The notes beneath the pieces are model-generated. The model had not been told where the DNA came from. It worked only from the letters and a program-made list of their open reading frames with translations, and made no database searches. Both the position numbers and the translations under genes were made by a program. From Chaenocephalus aceratus (Eukaryota > Chordata > Actinopteri > Perciformes > Channichthyidae), in the NCBI GenBank assembly GCA_023974075.1, contig CM043788.1:26037480-26101479 (forward strand): DNA of 64,000 nucleotides. The letters run 5' to 3'. Positions 63,061-64,000 of the stretch are shown piece by piece. The number at the start of each line of letters is the position of its first letter. Within the stretch, counting starts at the first letter, position 1.

Positions 63061-64000
63061 TTGTAGATTCCCTAAACAATTTTTCGGCAGATTCAATACA
63101 GTGGGTTGAGTCTTATTTAACGAACAAAAACAGTGTGTTTTGGGCAACGGAGCCAAATCCCTTACCTTGTGAACCCTGTTGGGGTTCCACAAGGTTCCAT
63201 TCTTGGACCATTACTGTTTTCTCTGTACATTAATGACTTGCCTAATGTATGTCCTGAGTTGAATGTGCAAATGTATGCCGATGATGCGCTCATCTTTGTA
63301 CATGGGAAAAACACTGAAATGATCTCATCCTGTCTCTCAAATTCTTTGGACAAGGTTCAACATTGGCTGAACAACATTTGCTTACAGTTAAATGCAAAAA
63401 AACAGTATGCATGATGTTCAGTAAACGACCAGTCAAAATTAAAGGATCCAATGTGTTTTTAAACGGAGCAGAATTAGAACTAGTCTCCCAGTTCAAGTAT
63501 CTTGGAGTCATACTGGACTCGAACTTGACTTTTAAGAAACATATTAAGAAAGTATCCAATACCATTAAATTCAACTTGAAACATTTTAAACAAATTAGAC
63601 CTTTCTTAACTGTCAATGTTGCAAAGTCATACCTCCACTGCATGATTCTATCCCACATTGAATACTGTTTTACAAACTGGTCGTTTGCTTGTGCCACAAA
63701 CCTGAAACCCATAGAACAGCTGTACAAGAGAGCTATCAAGGTGTTTGACAGAAAGCCAAATCCATACCACCACTGTACCATCTTTGAGAAACACAATTTC
63801 TTGAGTTTTGACAATTTTAAGTCTTTTAAAAGTATGTGCCCCCCCCTTAGGGGAATTCATCCACAATAAACACACTGGACGCTGCACCAGATCAGAAACC
63901 AGAGGAGACTGTGAAGTCCACCGCAGACGGACCACTTTTGGACAAAATGTCCTCTCATTAAAGGCAGCTCATTGTGGAATAGCCTCCCAACTGAGATACG
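63061..64000 (+). pseudogene. LINE reverse transcriptase, C-terminal half, cut by window end
   Basis: It begins mid-RT with DSIQWVESYLTNKN, passes VGVPQGSILGPLLFSLYIND and the catalytic MYADDALIF (about 63271-63297), then shifts frame in an A7 run at 63396-63402. It continues FKYLGVILDSNLTFKKHIKK to 63869. A further shift leads into the usual C-terminal block (TTFGQNVLSLKAAHC) at about 63930-63980. At least three frame breaks. The family is distinct from LINEs A and B (YADDA, not YADDT or FADDT). The 3' end of this segment is beyond the window. Confidence 0.85.

Overview
The window looks like intronic and 5'-flanking DNA of a ray-finned (teleost) fish. Three things point there: L2/CR1-like and DIRS-type retroelements, hAT, Kolobok-like, PIF/Harbinger-like and Tc1/mariner DNA transposons in several nested layers, and very long (CA)n tracts. 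No long uninterrupted host reading frame is present. I cannot name the species.

The host gene signal is on the + strand. Three short ATG exons lie at 34452-34690, 42868-42944 and 52603-52736, about 8-10 kb apart. Each ends at a GT donor in the same phase (two bases of a split codon). The first strongly resembles the isoform-specific N-terminus of long cAMP phosphodiesterase-4 forms (PDE4B3/PDE4D5 type: an SP-rich stretch, then FRKLL and QRRFT). The second ends in RRHS, as in PDE4D3. The third ends in a run of basic residues. The simplest reading is a set of alternative first exons, each with its own promoter, of one pde4 gene whose shared exons lie beyond 64 kb. The paralogue is unresolved.

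Layout: 1-4.5 kb, nothing recognised. 4.5-9 kb, two 5'-truncated LINEs in opposite orientation. 12.9-21.4 kb, a four-level nest: an outer hAT whose BED-finger transposase is split by a second hAT, which contains a P-element-like THAP transposon, which contains a TTAA-flanked Kolobok-like THAP transposon. 25.4-28 kb, two shorter TTAA elements. 28.8-30.9 kb, a terminal-inverted-repeat (TIR) element carrying two others. 31.6 kb, a 194-bp (CA)n. 34.8-38.1 kb, two hAT elements in tandem sharing one 8-bp target site; the larger carries DIRS, hAT, LINE and SINE-tail fragments. 40.7 kb, a second copy of the smaller hAT. Both copies of the small hAT carry near-consensus CTCF motifs. 48.1 kb, a 761-bp Tc1/mariner-type palindrome. 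49.2 kb, a PIF/Harbinger-like element. 50.4 kb, an intact tRNA-derived SINE. 57.3-59 and 61.9-62.5 kb, hAT and Harbinger-like MITEs. 62.6-64 kb, LINE sequence arranged head to head, as in a 5'-inverted insertion.

The mobile elements are mostly dead: frameshifts and stops break every transposase and reverse transcriptase seen. Biologically the window is the regulatory first-exon region of a cAMP-signalling gene that has been heavily colonised by transposons.
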